Part shown: in pieces, positions 23,771 to 35,458 of the stretch | How the letters are laid out: each line of letters starts with the position of its first letter | How positions within the stretch are numbered: the stretch's first letter is position 1 | Assembly (NCBI GenBank): GCA_027596035.1 | Contig: JADGJA010000064.1 | Location: forward strand, 1-51,299 | Origin: Thoreauomyces humboldtii | Taxonomy: Eukaryota; Chytridiomycota; Chytridiomycetes; Spizellomycetales; Powellomycetaceae | Direction of reading: 5' to 3' | DNA length: 51,299 nt | Program-made: the position numbers and the translations under genes | Notes under the pieces: model-generated | The model's input: only the letters and a program-made list of their open reading frames with translations | Told to the model about the DNA's origin: nothing | Databases searched by the model: none

Positions 23771-24709
23771 TCATCTAGTAAAGCCCTCATACCCTTCTCC
23801 TCGGATTTCAGATCCACTACCCTGTCTCGTCACCAGATGCGGCACCGCTGTCATCTCCCTCGGTCTCTCGCTCCCGATCAATCCCGCTCTCGATCCCATC
23901 GTGTCGGATCTCTCCATCCCCACGCTCCTCGCCGCATCAACGTCCGCCTGCAACCGTCGCCGAAAACGCTCAGACTTTCGCAACCCGCACTTTCGGAACC
24001 AGTAGATCCCCAGCGCTGCAGCGACGATCCCCGCTCCGACAGCGCCGAGGACGATGATGGCCATGCGGGAGAGCATCTTGGTCGGCGGTAGCGACGGAGG
24101 CGAGCTTGCGTCCGATGCCGGAGCCGTGGATTCTGGGAAGCCAGGGATGGAGTGGGTGAGTATGGGGGAAGTGGACTGGGATCTGCTAGGGATGGAGGAT
24201 GGGGCAGCGATGAGGGTAATGGCGTGTCCCGCCCTGGACGTCCATGATAGTTGGAGAGCAGCCGTGATCGTCACAGCAGTAGGCTGGGCTGCTTGTGGTC
24301 GGGATGTCGTCAGCGCAAGTTGCATGAACCTGCTCGGCCCCGGTGCCATAGTGACGGAGGGCGACGCTGTCGTGCCCGAGTCGGTGTCGGCGCTGTTGCC
24401 ACTGTTTGGCGACGTCCGATTGAAAAAGCCAGAGTTTTGAGGCTGCACAGAGGGTCTAGTGGAAGGTAGCGGAGGAGAATTTGATGGCGATTGCAGTGTC
24501 TTATCGTCCGATGCTGCCGATGTTGGAGAAGATAATAGAGGACGAAAGCTACTCGATAAGCTCGGTTTCGGCTCGATAAAAAGTTGTGCGGTGCTATTCG
24601 AGGTAGCCGCACGAAGAACAATGGGAGATGCGGGAAGTGCATTGATTCTGCACCGAAAAGAAAGCACGCAGAACAAGAGGCCGTGCAGGAAATTGTATGA
24701 TGCTCGCAT
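23771..24709 (-). CDS. Single-pass, Ser/Thr/Pro-rich membrane protein
   Basis: Intronless, 312 residues from the ATG at 24709. The frame is open further upstream, but this Met starts a signal peptide (ASYNFLHGLLFCVLSF) and the upstream part is not coding-like. The ectodomain (about 25-220) is rich in Ser, Thr and Pro and probably O-glycosylated. One membrane segment (MAIIVLGAVGAGIVAAALGI) is followed by basic residues (FRKCGLRKSERFRRR) and a cytoplasmic tail of about 70 residues. The layout matches fungal wall-stress sensors of the Mid2/Wsc type, but no WSC domain or other family match is seen, so the sensor role is only an inference. Confidence 0.65.
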   Translation of the reverse strand: MRASYNFLHGLLFCVLSFRCRINALPASPIVLRAATSNSTAQLFIEPKPSLSSSFRPLLSSPTSAASDDKTLQSPSNSPPLPSTRPSVQPQNSGFFNRTSPNSGNSADTDSGTTASPSVTMAPGPSRFMQLALTTSRPQAAQPTAVTITAALQLSWTSRAGHAITLIAAPSSIPSRSQSTSPILTHSIPGFPESTAPASDASSPPSLPPTKMLSRMAIIVLGAVGAGIVAAALGIYWFRKCGLRKSERFRRRLQADVDAARSVGMERSDTMGSRAGLIGSERPREMTAVPHLVTRQGSGSEIRGEGYEGFTR

Positions 24710-25324
24710 GTCTGCTTTCAGTATTCGATGTGCGACAGACGTGAATTGTAAGCATGCCTCATGGAGAGTCAGGACGAACCATATAGTACTTGTAGAAATC
24801 CTATGTACATGAACTTTTACTATGCCAGACATCCAGCGAAGCTTACGCGTTGCGCAGCAGCGGGAAGGAAGGAAGAGAAGGCTTTCGCTTTTCCACGATC
24901 TACACAACGAAACCGTATCACGAAACCCGTGAAAGTTTGCTTGAGAGCGCCAAGCCTCGCCGCAGTATCAGACGTGCGAGCGTGAATATGAGTACACTGT
25001 AGAGGCAAGGCTTCCCTGCCCTGACTGATGCCCGGCTCCGTGCGCAGCCCGCGCCCTGGCTTGGAGAATAAGAAGAATAGCGGGAGGGAAGGTGTTTGGA
25101 TCCTGCCTCCAAGAGGCTACGATGACGCTCTCCCTCGACACAGCCTCACGTACTGTAGTATCGTGGTGACTAAATGGTCGCAGCTGCAAGCTGCAAGGTC
25201 TAATATACGGTACGGTAGGTTGATGCCTGTCGACTTCGTCGATGTCGAAAGTCTCGAAAGTGTGCCAAGCTGTGCCAAGTGCAAAGTCGAAGCAATTCTC
25301 CTAACCACCGAGGGCACACATCCC
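24710..25324. other. Divergent intergenic region
   Basis: Shared upstream region of the membrane-protein gene and the cyclin gene. The frame of the cyclin's first exon is open upstream, with another ATG at 25223, so part of the right end could be coding. Confidence 0.4.
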
Positions 25325-26510
25325 ATGTTTTTAGCGCCTCCTCCACCACCAACACCAGCTCCCCACCTCCATGCCTGGGGAGAACAGCATGGGGGACGCT
25401 TCATCACCCCATTCTACTATACCGAGCTCGACCTGATCTCCCACGCACGGCGGACCGGGCTATCCGACGAGGAAGAGACGGCCGCGATCCAGCGTACAAC
25501 CACCACCATCTCGAGGGTCGCCAGACGTCTGAAGCTGTTAGTCGCTGAAACTTCCTACGCATGTCAAGCACAAAAGCCGTAAACTGAAAAACGGTCCGAA
25601 TCTCCAGACCAGGAAAAACCTACGCCATCGCCTCCAACCTGCTGCATCGATTCTACGCAGCATGGCCGCGAAGAAACCCGCATTATACGGAGGAGGAGAT
25701 GCTGGTGGCAGTCATGGACCTTGCTTGCAAACTGCAGGAGACGCCGATTCGTCTACCGCAGCTTGCGCATCATGTCCTATGTGAGGTCCGGCAGGAGAAG
25801 ATTACAGAAGAGGTCCGTTGAGTCTGAAAGCATCTGCTAGTTTCTGCTGATGATCGGCAATCCTGAATGAAAGATGCTTTTCAACAGGAAGCAAAATCCG
25901 CCATGGAAAACCGTTTGGCGCCCCATCAACAGAAACTGCTCGAGTCGCTCCAGTTCGATACAAACATCTTGCATCCGTTCCGCTCGCTCGCCACCTTCAT
26001 CAAACAGCTAGACGGTAACCCACCATCGTCGAAGGTGCTATGGAGATATCCTTGCTAACATTTCGCCTCTTTCTTCCTGCCTATAGGCGTCCGGTTTCGA
26101 CCTCCGACACCTTTCGATCCCGAGTCATCACGTCAGGAGCTTTACAGACTCTGCAGTGCCGTTGTTCTGGACTCATATCGCTGCACCGTATGCGTCCAAT
26201 TCCCACCGCACATCATCGCTGTCGCGGTCCTGAGTCTCGCAGAGCAGCTTTGGGATTTGCGAGTGTTTCCGCCAATAGAGGGCCAGCTTCTTCAGGACTT
26301 CGCGTGTCCAGCCAACCTCGTTGATGGTAGGCTTGAGGTAGCTCTGAACCGTACCGCACCTTCGGCTATTCATTATGCTCGTTCTACCACGTAGACTGTG
26401 CCCTGCAGGTTATTAGAATGTACCACGAGAACCCATATACACCGGAGGATCCGACGCTAAGAAGAGTGGCAAAGGCAGTAGAAGTTTTCTCAGCACGAGC
26501 GGCCCTGTAG
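25325..26510 (+). CDS. Cyclin of the T/K/Ctk2 type
   Basis: Five exons (25325-25536, 25608-25812, 25888-26014, 26087-26337, 26409-26510) give 298 residues. Seen: a Pro-rich head (FLAPPPPPTPAPHLHAW), then a cyclin fold with FITPFYYTELDLI, RVARRLKLPGKTYAIASNLLHRFYA restored across intron 1, DLACKLQET in the position of LAxKxxE, and a second helical repeat with SAVVLDSYRCTVCVQFPPH. Such cyclins partner CTD kinases (Cdk9, Ctk1/Cdk12) in transcription elongation. The last exon is needed: without it the frame runs 57 nt past the donor to a stop at 26395, whereas splicing adds MYHENPYTPEDPTLRRVA in helical, cyclin-like style. An upstream in-frame ATG (25223) would add 34 residues. The exact subfamily is not certain. 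Confidence 0.75.
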
Positions 26511-26910
26511 ATGCGTCTCTTGACGTCAGCAAACTTTTTGGACAAATTTTGAAAAACTCTACCTCTTCGCAACGCAAGAAGCAATGCTTCTGATTTGCTC
26601 GCGCGGGAACTGCTTGGCCACTGGCAGACAAGGTCGCGCCATGGCGTTGCCAGAAAGTATTTGAAACTCTCGTCATAAGCAGTGACCGAGATGAGTCCGG
26701 TGAGATAGGATCCAATGCACCATTCCCCCTGTATACCCTGTGTATTTCCAGCTACCGAGGTATGTGTATGTCTAAAGACACTAGCGATATGCCTGTCCTG
26801 TGAACGCGGCAGCTTGCTCGATAACCTTACCAGGAAGAAAACAGGCAATCACATGCGATACAGGATGGCATTAACATCATGATGGTAACACGAATAATTA
26901 CCCTCCTGGC
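26511..26910. other. Intergenic region between convergent genes
   Basis: About 400 bp of 3' flanks of the cyclin and HVA22-like genes; no feature was recognised. Confidence 0.5.
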
Positions 26911-28115
26911 TCATCCATCCTCATCAGACGACTCGATGGGTTGTGCTCTCGAAACCGTACGAGGCGGTGCCGCCCGGGTTCTTGCTGCAGCGGGAGGACG
27001 AGCAGTCGCAATCCCAGAGGCTCCCGGTCCACGAGACGGCCGTTGTCGTGTAGCCACAGTTCGCGTGGTCGAAGCACCTGCGACGGACCGTGGCGGTCGA
27101 TACTCCCCATCATCTCCGTCACCTTCCACCTCCTCCATGGCTTCGTCTCCCTCAGAATCGCTGCCGAGTTCGGTTATGCTGGCTGACTGACGAGGTGGTT
27201 TTGGAGTTCTCCGTCGACGACTTGATGGAGTCGTTTCACCGCGTTGGGTCATGAACCCGAATTGGCCCTATTCATGGCCATTTAGTGAGCACTTTCCGCT
27301 CCTGACGAAAAGTAGGAGAGTCGATAGGGCTCACCGAAAGAACCACCTGAACAACCGATTCCCGAACGATTGCAAAAACCGACTGCCCAGATCGCATAAC
27401 CCATTTTGTGGCTGCTCGTTGTGCTTTCGTGAGAGCAGTGTCGATCTCCTTCTCTCTTGATGAAAGCGTCGGATGCAGCAACGTATTGTATAACCATAGC
27501 GATCCCTGTTCGCAACCCACAAGTTCTCAGATTCGAGAGCGAAACGTCGCCAGTCCGCGGAATCCGAAACATACATGAGTATACGGGAGCACGAGCCAGA
27601 GGATGACAAGCAGCTTCGTCTCGTAGTAAAGTGGTAGCCTGAATATGGAGGTCAGCGAGACTTCCAGTCGATCTGCAGGCTTTCCTAGTGATTTACCAGA
27701 ACAAAAGCAGGTCACCCGCGATCTCAAGCACGGTGAAAAAGCTCATCACGACCCTATGGAACAAGAGCATTCGTCAATGGATTTGTCCCCGTTGCCTCAG
27801 TCTACTTTCGCCACTAAACGCACCAGTGGATGAGCCATCGATCCAAGACATCTGAATTTCGCTCTTTCACGGCCTATTCTCATGAGGACAAGAGTACCCT
27901 TGTTCTGTCAGCCAACAACATGTTCGAACCGGCCGGATTGGTAGCTCCCGGTAGGGCTCACCTTGTATGAGAGGTAGGCAGGAAGCCAATATCCCGCAAT
28001 GTTACTACAAAAGCAAAGATACCCATATGCTTCGATTCATTTGCATTTGGGGGTGGAGAGCCATTCAAAACTTGTTCTGATACCTTGTCACCCGCGCCGC
28101 ATAGTACGTGAACAT
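26911..28115 (-). CDS. HVA22/TB2/DP1 (REEP/Yop1) family ER membrane-shaping protein
   Basis: Seven exons (28115-28084, 28004-27962, 27873-27824, 27753-27697, 27638-27575, 27505-27335, 27267-26911) join in frame to 257 residues. The family inserts wedge-like hairpins into ER membranes and shapes tubules. Family blocks appear in order: MFTYYAARVTSNIAGYW then LPAYLSYKAV, DRWLIHWVVMSFFTVLE, PLYYETKLLVILWLVLPYTH, and LLHPTLSSREKEIDTAL. The spacing between SYK and the following W is the family's usual 12 residues only with the acceptor at 27874. The last 115 residues are a disordered acidic, then Arg/Ala/Pro-rich tail (GDEAMEEVEGDGDDGEY, later ARPPAAARTRAAPPR) beyond the usual domain. The six introns (66-88 nt) include several breaking the conserved core, so automated models may be poor. 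Confidence 0.87.
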
Positions 28116-29391
<1,276 letters not shown>

Positions 29392-30187
29392 CTTGAGGGT
29401 GTTTTAGGCTGTGAGGTGGTGGTAGAGGGATTTGGCTTTGTGTGCGAGGACAGCAAGAGCAAATTCGAACGGGAAAGCGCTCCCAAGCGCGTTTCTCCCA
29501 TCACCTTTTCCTCACCTTTCAGACCCTTTGACGACAGCTTCCCATGAGTACGATATCGATACTTTGTGAACGGCTTCCCATTGTATGCTGCGAGTGCGAT
29601 GATACTTGTCGCTAGTAGGCAATGATACTTGTTTCAATGATACTTGTTTCTGTCTGTCCTCCTAGAGGGCGGTCACGCTTCTCCCTTTACAGCATCAGCA
29701 AGTGCACGAAAACATGTTTTGAAGACTGGGTATCAGCAGCACTCCAGAACATGTGGAAACTCTGCTGCTTTTCGCTTTCCGGTTCAGGCTGTGAGGGCAT
29801 CTGTCGATCTAGGCGCGCGGGGTCGATACGGAGAACTCTCGCCACCATTGAAAGATGACCGACCAAGCTCGGAAGGACCCAGCCGGGCTGAATAATCTAG
29901 CAACATGCACTTGGTACGAGTGCCCCTACCGCTTATTGACGGAGCGAGAGCCGCTGTTCGTCGTCTGACAGGCAGGGCGGGAAGTGGCTGGTTCGTTCAC
30001 AAGAGTCTTCGTTTCTCGCCCACGTCACACTTTTCCCTGGGCGTCTCCCCCCTCATCGTCCACCACAAACCGACCTCACATCTTCGTCTTGCCATCTCCT
30101 TGCTTCCTCATATCACTGACAGCGACCGCCTCTTACAACTTCGTTCCCCCGCAGCTCTCTCAACTTCTTGTTGCTTGAGTACCAACC
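29392..30187. other. Divergent intergenic region upstream of RBX1 and proteinase A
   Basis: About 800 bp serving both promoters. The right half is pyrimidine-rich leader of the protease gene. It contains three ATGATACTTGT repeats listed separately. Confidence 0.5.
29599..29647. repeat. Three copies of ATGATACTTGT
   Basis: Identical 11-mers at 29599-29609, 29622-29632 and 29637-29647. The last two lie within a 15-bp tandem (TTTCA after the unit). They sit in the divergent RBX1/proteinase A promoter region and could be a local duplication or a binding-site cluster. Confidence 0.7.
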
Positions 30188-31915
30188 ATGAAGGCCGTCT
30201 CTCTCCTGCTCGCGGCCCTCCTGGGCTTCGCCTCCCTCGACTCCTCCGAGGCAAAGATCGCTCGCATGCAGCTCAAGAAGATGCCTCACACAAAAAAGTC
30301 GATGCTTGCCCAGTTTACCCAGTCTCAGATGCTCAAGCAAAAGGTCATCTGGAACCAGGCCGGCGGCTCCCATACCGACATCTCTACCCTCGCCATTGGA
30401 GCCACTCAGGCTCACGGTGAGCCCCTTACCAACTTCATGAACGCCCAGTACTTTGGTGAGATCAGCCTCGGAACTCCTGCTCAGACATTCAAGGTAAGTT
30501 CTAGTCTCGGATGGCACGCTTGGAACCAAACTGATCCCTTTTATGTGCTGTTCCCGAGCGTAGGTCGTCTTCGACACGGGATCTTCCAACCTTTGGGTAA
30601 CTCAAATCCACCTCATCACATTAGCCCAAGCGAGTGGCTGATCATGGTTTATCACAAAACGCAGGTGCCAAGTACGCACTGCTCGTCCATCGCCTGCTGG
30701 CTGCACTCTCGATACGACTCATCCAAGTCGTCGACCTTCAAGGCCAATGGCACAACTTTCGGAATCCAGTACGGTTCAGGCAGTCTGGAAGGAATCATCT
30801 CCTCAGAGACTCTTGGCATTGCGGATCTGAAGGTCAAGAACGTGGACTTTGGAGAGAGCACGAAGGAGCCCGGAATCGCCTTCGTCGCTGGTCGCTTTGA
30901 CGGAATCTTTGGTCTAGGTATCTGCCGCTTTCGTCGAGGAGCAGATACACAACAGGACTGACTGCCTCATTCTCCTAGCGTACGACAACATTGCCGTGCA
31001 GAAGGTTGTTCCTCCCGTGTACAGAATGATTCAGGAGGGCCTGCTAGACGAACCTCTTTTTGGTGCTTACCTCGGATCTGCCGACGGCTCCGTAGGCGGA
31101 GAGATCACTTTCGGTGGAATCGTAAGCGAGCCCTACTTCAACTGCCTCGCATTCGTACGACTCATATCTTTTACATTCCAAAAGGATCCTGCTCATTACA
31201 AGGGCGAGCTCAGTAAGTTCAGCGGGTTGATGCTTAAACTACTGTCCTTTGATTGCTTACATGTTCCGTTAGCATGGGCTCCTGTTGCAAGGAAAGGTTA
31301 CTGGGAGGTGGAGATGCACAATGTCACCCTCGGTGGAGCCGATCTGCACTTCGGAACTACCCGCGCCGCCATTGACACCGGAACAAGTCTGTGTGCCATC
31401 CCCACCGCCGATGCGGACCACATCAACAAGGTATGTCCTCTCGGGAAGTTATATCCGTGCAAAGTAGACTGCCAGTTTACGCGTCTCCTTTCCCATTCCC
31501 AGATCATCGGCGCCACCAAGGGCATCACCGGTCAGTGGTCGGTCGACTGCTCCAAGGTCCCTTCCCTCCCTGTGCTCTCCATGAACTTTGGCGGTCGCGA
31601 TTTCGAGCTGGAGGGCAAGGACTATATTCTCCAGGCTGGAAGCGACTCATGCATTTCGGGATTCATGGGAATGGATGTTAGTTGTGCACCCGTTTTGCAT
31701 CCGAGTTTTCGACAGACAACCCGCTCAATTCGCCGTCTTTTCGTAGATCCCTGAACCTGCCGGACCCATTGCCATCATCGGTGACGTGTTCTTGCGTCGC
31801 TACTACACCGTTTACGATCTCGGTGAGCCTGAATAGTGACAACTTGCTTGACACTCGAAACTCATCAACTCCTCCTGTAGGCAAGAACCGGGTCGGATTC
31901 GCCGACTCTGCTTAG
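30188..31915 (+). CDS. PEP4: Vacuolar aspartic protease (proteinase A / saccharopepsin)
   Basis: Nine exons (30188-30493, 30564-30596, 30665-30917, 30979-31121, 31185-31212, 31273-31430, 31503-31676, 31747-31822, 31881-31915) give 401 residues, close to yeast Pep4 (405). The order is signal peptide (AVSLLLAALLGFASL), basic propeptide, then a bilobed pepsin domain. Catalytic Asp106 is in VVFDTGSSNLW, Asp289 in AIDTGTSLCAIPT; the flap is QYGSGSLEG. The ending [22 protein letters not shown] is typical. A CSSIAC pair and N-glycosylation sites (NGT, NVT) are present. Pep4 matures vacuolar hydrolases. All eight introns are needed, several cutting conserved motifs; exon 2 is only 33 nt and carries the first active site. 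Confidence 0.95.
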
Positions 31916-32784
31916 ATATTCTGATTGTGTTGAGGCGACGGGCGGGAAAGGCTTCTGTTTAGTGAATCATGGTTTTGTGACAGATAGCGTAGAGTACCAC
32001 GTGTTGTTTGCGAGTGCTGGCGAAGGTTCGAACGGTCTTCGTCGCTTTCTTCGATTAGGACTTTACAGCATAAATCATGTAGGCATCGTGACATTTCCAC
32101 ATATGCGAGACCGCCGCCTGCAATGTCTGTGCTCCAGGCAGTCTGTTATACCGAGGACTGCGATCTATCGCAAGCTACTAATCTTGACACAAAAGCCCAC
32201 TTGCTGAACGGAGGAGTGGACCTTGCACTTGAAGGACGCAACCTCTGGTTACCACTCGAGCATCAACTAGGAGGACGCGAAGAAAAATTCAAAGGACCAG
32301 GAGTTGACTGTCCGTTAAAGGAGTATGGCATTTACGATGCGGACTAAAAAACCTTTCGGATTTGTTTCCCGACTCTTCGTTGCGAAGTGGATCGAGACCC
32401 GCTCTCCTTCCTAGCCATTCCGCCCGATTGGCCGAGGGTCGTTTTGCGGTAGGTTTTTGAGCAAAAATCTCGTCGAATCCGCGGTTAAAAAACTCAGGAA
32501 GGGGTAGCCACCGCCACTCAGCGTTCCTTTCTTGACCGCAAATGGGTGGGGAGGAGACCTTTCGGACTCGTAATCCGTGAGTTCACCAATTGCCTTCCAT
32601 GCCAGTTGGGGAGAAAGGACGGACGCACCCTTAGCGTCTCAAGCCTAGCGCTCACGCTGAGAGAGCGGCTGTCGGCCCACAGATACTTCTTCCGTGGGAA
32701 AAATCAAGCTGGTTGGGTATTGTCCTGCTAGGTGCGCACTGTGATGGATCGCTTTTAGAAGGAACAGCATCGCGATATTGCAAT
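31916..32784. other. Intergenic region between convergent genes
   Basis: About 870 bp. Short plus-strand frames show no family resemblance. The segment near 32553-32600 can be drawn as a weak anticodon-like hairpin but fails as a tRNA. Confidence 0.45.
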
Positions 32785-33645
32785 TCATAGTGCCGCATCG
32801 CGATCAACTAGAAACTCATCAAGAAGCGGCTGGACCTCGTCGGCAAACTCGTCAAAGAATCCATGTCGCCCCTGATGCAGGTAAAGAATGGCGTTGGGGA
32901 TGCGGTCCGCCATGATAGCTGCGTTCGAGGTCGGGACCATCAGGTCATTATCCCCGTGCATCACGAGCGTCCTCGCTTTGATGAGAGGCAGGAAATCCCA
33001 GGCATTGTGGCGGTTGCTCGCACGCAGATGTGCCGTCTTTTCTTCGGGGCTCATGGACGGATCTCCAAGAAGGAGACTATTCTTCCCAGCCCAAGCATCG
33101 GTGTAAAAGAGTTCCCGAAGGGCGGTGTTTCCGCCCAAGGCAACCTTGCGCCGCAAGGCTGGAGATCTTTCTTTTGCATGAGGTCCTCCGGGAGAAGTGC
33201 AGGCAAGGACCAGTCGGTCAACGAGATCAGGATTGCGTGCCGCCAGAAGCTGGGCGACACGACCGCCCATGGATGTGCCGTACACGGCAGCAGGCCGGGT
33301 TGTCAGGTCGCGCAGGACGCGAGCGGCATCGTCGGCGAAAAGAGTGGTCGTCCAGTCGCCGACGGGACCTCGACTGTCCCCTGTCCCACGATAATCGAAG
33401 GAAACGACCTGGAACCGGTCTTCGAAGCGGCAGCGGAGACTGTTCCACCACGCATGTGAGTTGGCCTGACCGGGCAGAAGCAGCAGAACGGGCCTGTCTT
33501 CCTGGCCGGTTACTTGCACGGAGAGGGAGAAGCTGTCGTTCGCAGTGGCCACCCTTCCGCCCCGAGCAGCAGTCCCTGACCTTGAGCGTGTTTGACCTGC
33601 CCTGGGAAATCGACGAATGACTTGACGTGTCACGGAAACGGCCAT
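32785..33645 (-). CDS. Alpha/beta hydrolase, bacterial-looking, intronless
   Basis: 286 residues from the ATG at 33645; an in-frame ATG at 33702 would add 19. The N-terminal 38 residues are Arg-rich and almost acid-free (MAVSVTRQVIRRFPRAGQTR), like a mitochondrial presequence. The fold is a standard alpha/beta hydrolase: oxyanion segment LLLPGQANSHAWW, FDYRGTGDSRG, nucleophile elbow VYGTSMGGRVAQLL, acid in HGDNDLMVPT and His in QGRHGFF. The overall style resembles bacterial enol-lactonase or esterase-type hydrolases. Substrate cannot be told. It lacks introns among intron-rich neighbours, which fits horizontal gain but does not prove it. It diverges from the F-box gene across 219 bp. Confidence 0.85.
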   Translation of the reverse strand: MAVSVTRQVIRRFPRAGQTRSRSGTAARGGRVATANDSFSLSVQVTGQEDRPVLLLLPGQANSHAWWNSLRCRFEDRFQVVSFDYRGTGDSRGPVGDWTTTLFADDAARVLRDLTTRPAAVYGTSMGGRVAQLLAARNPDLVDRLVLACTSPGGPHAKERSPALRRKVALGGNTALRELFYTDAWAGKNSLLLGDPSMSPEEKTAHLRASNRHNAWDFLPLIKARTLVMHGDNDLMVPTSNAAIMADRIPNAILYLHQGRHGFFDEFADEVQPLLDEFLVDRDAAL

Positions 33646-33864
33646 CACGAGACAAGTCGGGCAAAAACCATCGTGCCCAACGGCAGATAGACGAAGCACC
33701 ATTGGCACATGAGCTCGTCCGAACCTGTCCGGCTGCCCCCCACGAACAACGCGTCTTCCCGCGCCACTCCTCCCGTCTCAGTCCGTACGTGAGCCAGGGT
33801 CCGTGCCCCGACTTTCGTAGTTGAGAACTGGACGGGGCAACGATAGCCTCTCGATAAGCATTCA

Positions 33865-35241
33865 ATGATGGCTTCCGCCGTAGCCACCCTCAGCACCATC
33901 CCTTTCGAGGTCCTCTACCAAATCCTTCTGCTGCTGCCAAATGTTTGCGATGTCGCAACCCTTAGGCTAGTGCATCCGCGATTACTCAAGGACATCAGCA
34001 TCACCAACCTTGTTCAGCGCAAGTTTGACCCTCACCGCATGACGGAAGAAGATGCATGGAACGCGATCCATGATCTCAATGCCATGAGGATCGAACTCAA
34101 GCAACTCCGCCGAAACCAGCCAATCCGCCCGGGCCAGCGTCCTCCCGACACGACCGCGCAAGCCAATGAAGATGTGCACGCGTATGAAATGGGTCTCCAT
34201 GGCGATGAAGGTGTTTCCGTCAGAACGAAGATCCGATATGTGAGTGAAAACGTCGTGTGTGTCGTTCTACCGTGTCACTTGAGATGGATCGATCTTTCTC
34301 CCCTGGTCCAGAATGCAAATGGTCCTGCCGGTTATCTGGAACCTCTCCTGGAAAGCGCAATGTGGAGACAGGCAATTGAGCCCTGCCGCGAAATTCGAAA
34401 GCAGATCCTGAGCACGGTGGATTGCGCAGCAACAGCCATCAAAGCTGCGCAGGACATTCTCGTTCATGATCCGGCAGACCCGAATGGCACACTCCACAGC
34501 GCGCTACAGGAGATGCGCTGGATTGACAGTGCGTACAGTCTCTGTTGCGAGTGGCATCGGGAGCGTGGGAACGATAATTATAACGGTACCGCGCGTGTTT
34601 GGAGCGGGTCTGTCAAAATCATGGTAAGCTATAGCCTGTCCCGCTTTAGGCGAGGAGCTGGCTGATTCAGTCTGATTCAGTCTTCTTTAATAAAGGTTCA
34701 AGGTGTACCCCACAAAGTATCAGTGTATGGATCCCACGACAGCCAATTTCACAATGGAGACGGCTACTGCCGAGATAACCAGATACACTTCCACATCGAT
34801 AAGAAGGAGTTTGTTTGGACCACCTCCGCGGGATACAATGAGGCAGTCAATCAACTTGGTCTGAGCACAGAGTCGGCACCTCCGCGAAACGTCATGCTAG
34901 TGCTCATAGCAGTATGTCTGGGACCCAAACACTTCAGGACGATGTGGTCTGTCTGGGAATATCGGATGGACTGTCAGGAAAGAACCTGCCACTTCTCGCG
35001 AGTTCCGGACTTCGTCAGCGGGACGACAACTTTCCGAACAGAGGAGGAGTGCGAGAGGGCGAGGGAGAGGGATGCTTACCTTGTCGGTCACTCGTGCACG
35101 GACTCGGAGGACGAGAAGGATGACCAGAGCGACCAGGAGGAGGACTCATGGGGTGGGAGGAGGAGCAGGAGGAGAACTCGTGGGGGAGGAGGAGGAGGAG
35201 GACTCGGATTCCTAGGATTTTCCTTGAGGAACCCGCGTTGA
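33865..35241 (+). CDS. F-box protein
   Basis: Two exons (33865-34623, 34681-35241) give 439 residues. The N-terminus IPFEVLYQILLLLPN...DVATLRLVHPRL is an F-box, the Skp1-binding motif of SCF ubiquitin ligases. No WD40 or leucine-rich repeats follow. The rest is a helical middle and a mixed segment with scattered Cys and His, not recognised. The C-terminus is acidic, then Arg/Gly-rich with a run of eight glycines. The acceptor is ambiguous: 34681 or 34696 both keep the frame and differ by five residues. The intron end carries a duplicated CTGATTCAGT. The end of the frame after about residue 340 is low-complexity, so a further intron there cannot be excluded. Confidence 0.7.
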
Positions 35242-35458
35242 GAATGGAGTACCCGAAAGACGGCCACGAGCACGGAAAGACACTTTTGCATGCTCTCCCC
35301 TTTCAACAATTCACAAATTTGGACACCAACACTTTTGAACGGACATCGATCATGCAAAACAACCCAGAAATCTCATTATATCCTAAATCACCAAAAACTG
35401 CATGCGCCCGAATCATGCTATCCGAGTGTTCCTCCTCGTATCTGTGATTCTCTATCAT

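Noticed and set aside
25867..26058. Short frame starting in an intron of the cyclin gene
   Set aside because: Its conserved part is cyclin exon 3; the start lies in the intron.
32553..32600. Possible tRNA-Thr-like hairpin (CGT in a seven-base loop)
   Set aside because: Only a four-base-pair anticodon-like stem; no acceptor stem, D arm or T-loop GGTTCRANNCC is formed.
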